A DNA stretch of 5,890 bases, from positions 1 through 5,890 of the forward strand of contig JAEDOO010000115.1 of the NCBI GenBank assembly GCA_016301965.1. Reading direction: 5' to 3'. Made by a program: the position numbers and the translations under genes. Of the stretch, positions 5,890-5,890 are shown in pieces (position 1 is the first letter of the stretch; the number at the start of each line of letters is the position of its first letter). The notes beneath the pieces are model-generated. The model worked only from the letters and a program-made list of their open reading frames with translations. It did no database searches and was not told the DNA's origin. This stretch comes from Lachnospiraceae bacterium. GTDB taxonomy: Bacteria; Bacillota; Clostridia; Lachnospirales; Lachnospiraceae.

Positions 5890-5890
5890 G

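Larger units (their letters stand above)
5454..5890. other. Regulatory intergenic region between divergent transcription units
   Basis: This 437-base AT-rich stretch has no convincing protein gene apart from a possible leader ORF. From the cpsB side it holds the structured leader, promoter P2, promoter P1, an AT-rich stretch of about 120 bases (5684-5800) in which I see no defined element, and then a plus-strand promoter and hairpin at the window edge. No tRNA, rRNA, CRISPR or insertion-sequence end was seen. Confidence 0.7.

Noticed and set aside
1..5890. A wholly new defence, mobile or biosynthetic system
   Set aside because: All five complete genes belong to well-known families with key residues intact, and no transposase, integrase, toxin-antitoxin or phage gene is present. 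Novelty, if any, is in the intergenic RNA elements.

Overview
The window looks like a piece of a chromosome from a Gram-positive Clostridia-type bacterium, most likely in or near the Lachnospiraceae. This rests on moderate GC coding sequence with AT-rich intergenic regions, a CpsB/CpsC/CpsD phosphotyrosine system of the split Firmicute type (membrane activator and kinase on separate genes, PHP-type phosphatase), an LCP cell-wall ligase, and strong Shine-Dalgarno sites. The taxon is an inference from gene style, not from a marker gene.

Layout, right to left, because all complete genes are on the minus strand. Positions 5454-5890 are a 437-base regulatory intergenic region. It carries two good minus-strand promoters, a compact structured leader closed by a terminator-like stem (about 5554-5484), and, pointing the other way, a strong plus-strand promoter followed at once by a perfect intrinsic terminator at the window edge. 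Next comes a four-gene operon: cpsB-like phosphatase (4740-5453), cpsC-like membrane adaptor (3969-4721), cpsD-like tyrosine kinase (3249-3950) and an LCP-family ligase (2140-3243). It is closed by an intrinsic terminator at 2100-2129. A 228-base gap then holds a probable promoter for glmS (73-1911). The first 51 bases may be the 3' end of a convergent plus-strand gene for a hydrophobic C-terminus.

How the parts fit: GlmS makes glucosamine-6-phosphate, the entry point to UDP-GlcNAc, peptidoglycan and many surface polysaccharides. CpsC and CpsD form a tyrosine-kinase pair that, in known systems, controls polysaccharide polymerisation and export. CpsB removes the phosphates from the CpsD tail. 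LCP proteins attach finished polymers to peptidoglycan. The operon therefore holds control and attachment functions but no glycosyltransferase, flippase or polymerase. Those must lie elsewhere, possibly beyond position 5890 behind the divergent promoter.

The protein-coding genes are ordinary members of known families. The least explained material is the intergenic region 5454-5890: a structured leader before cpsB and a back-to-back promoter/terminator unit predicted to make an RNA of about 49 nt unless read-through is allowed. Both suit termination control of polysaccharide genes, but no known RNA class was recognised.
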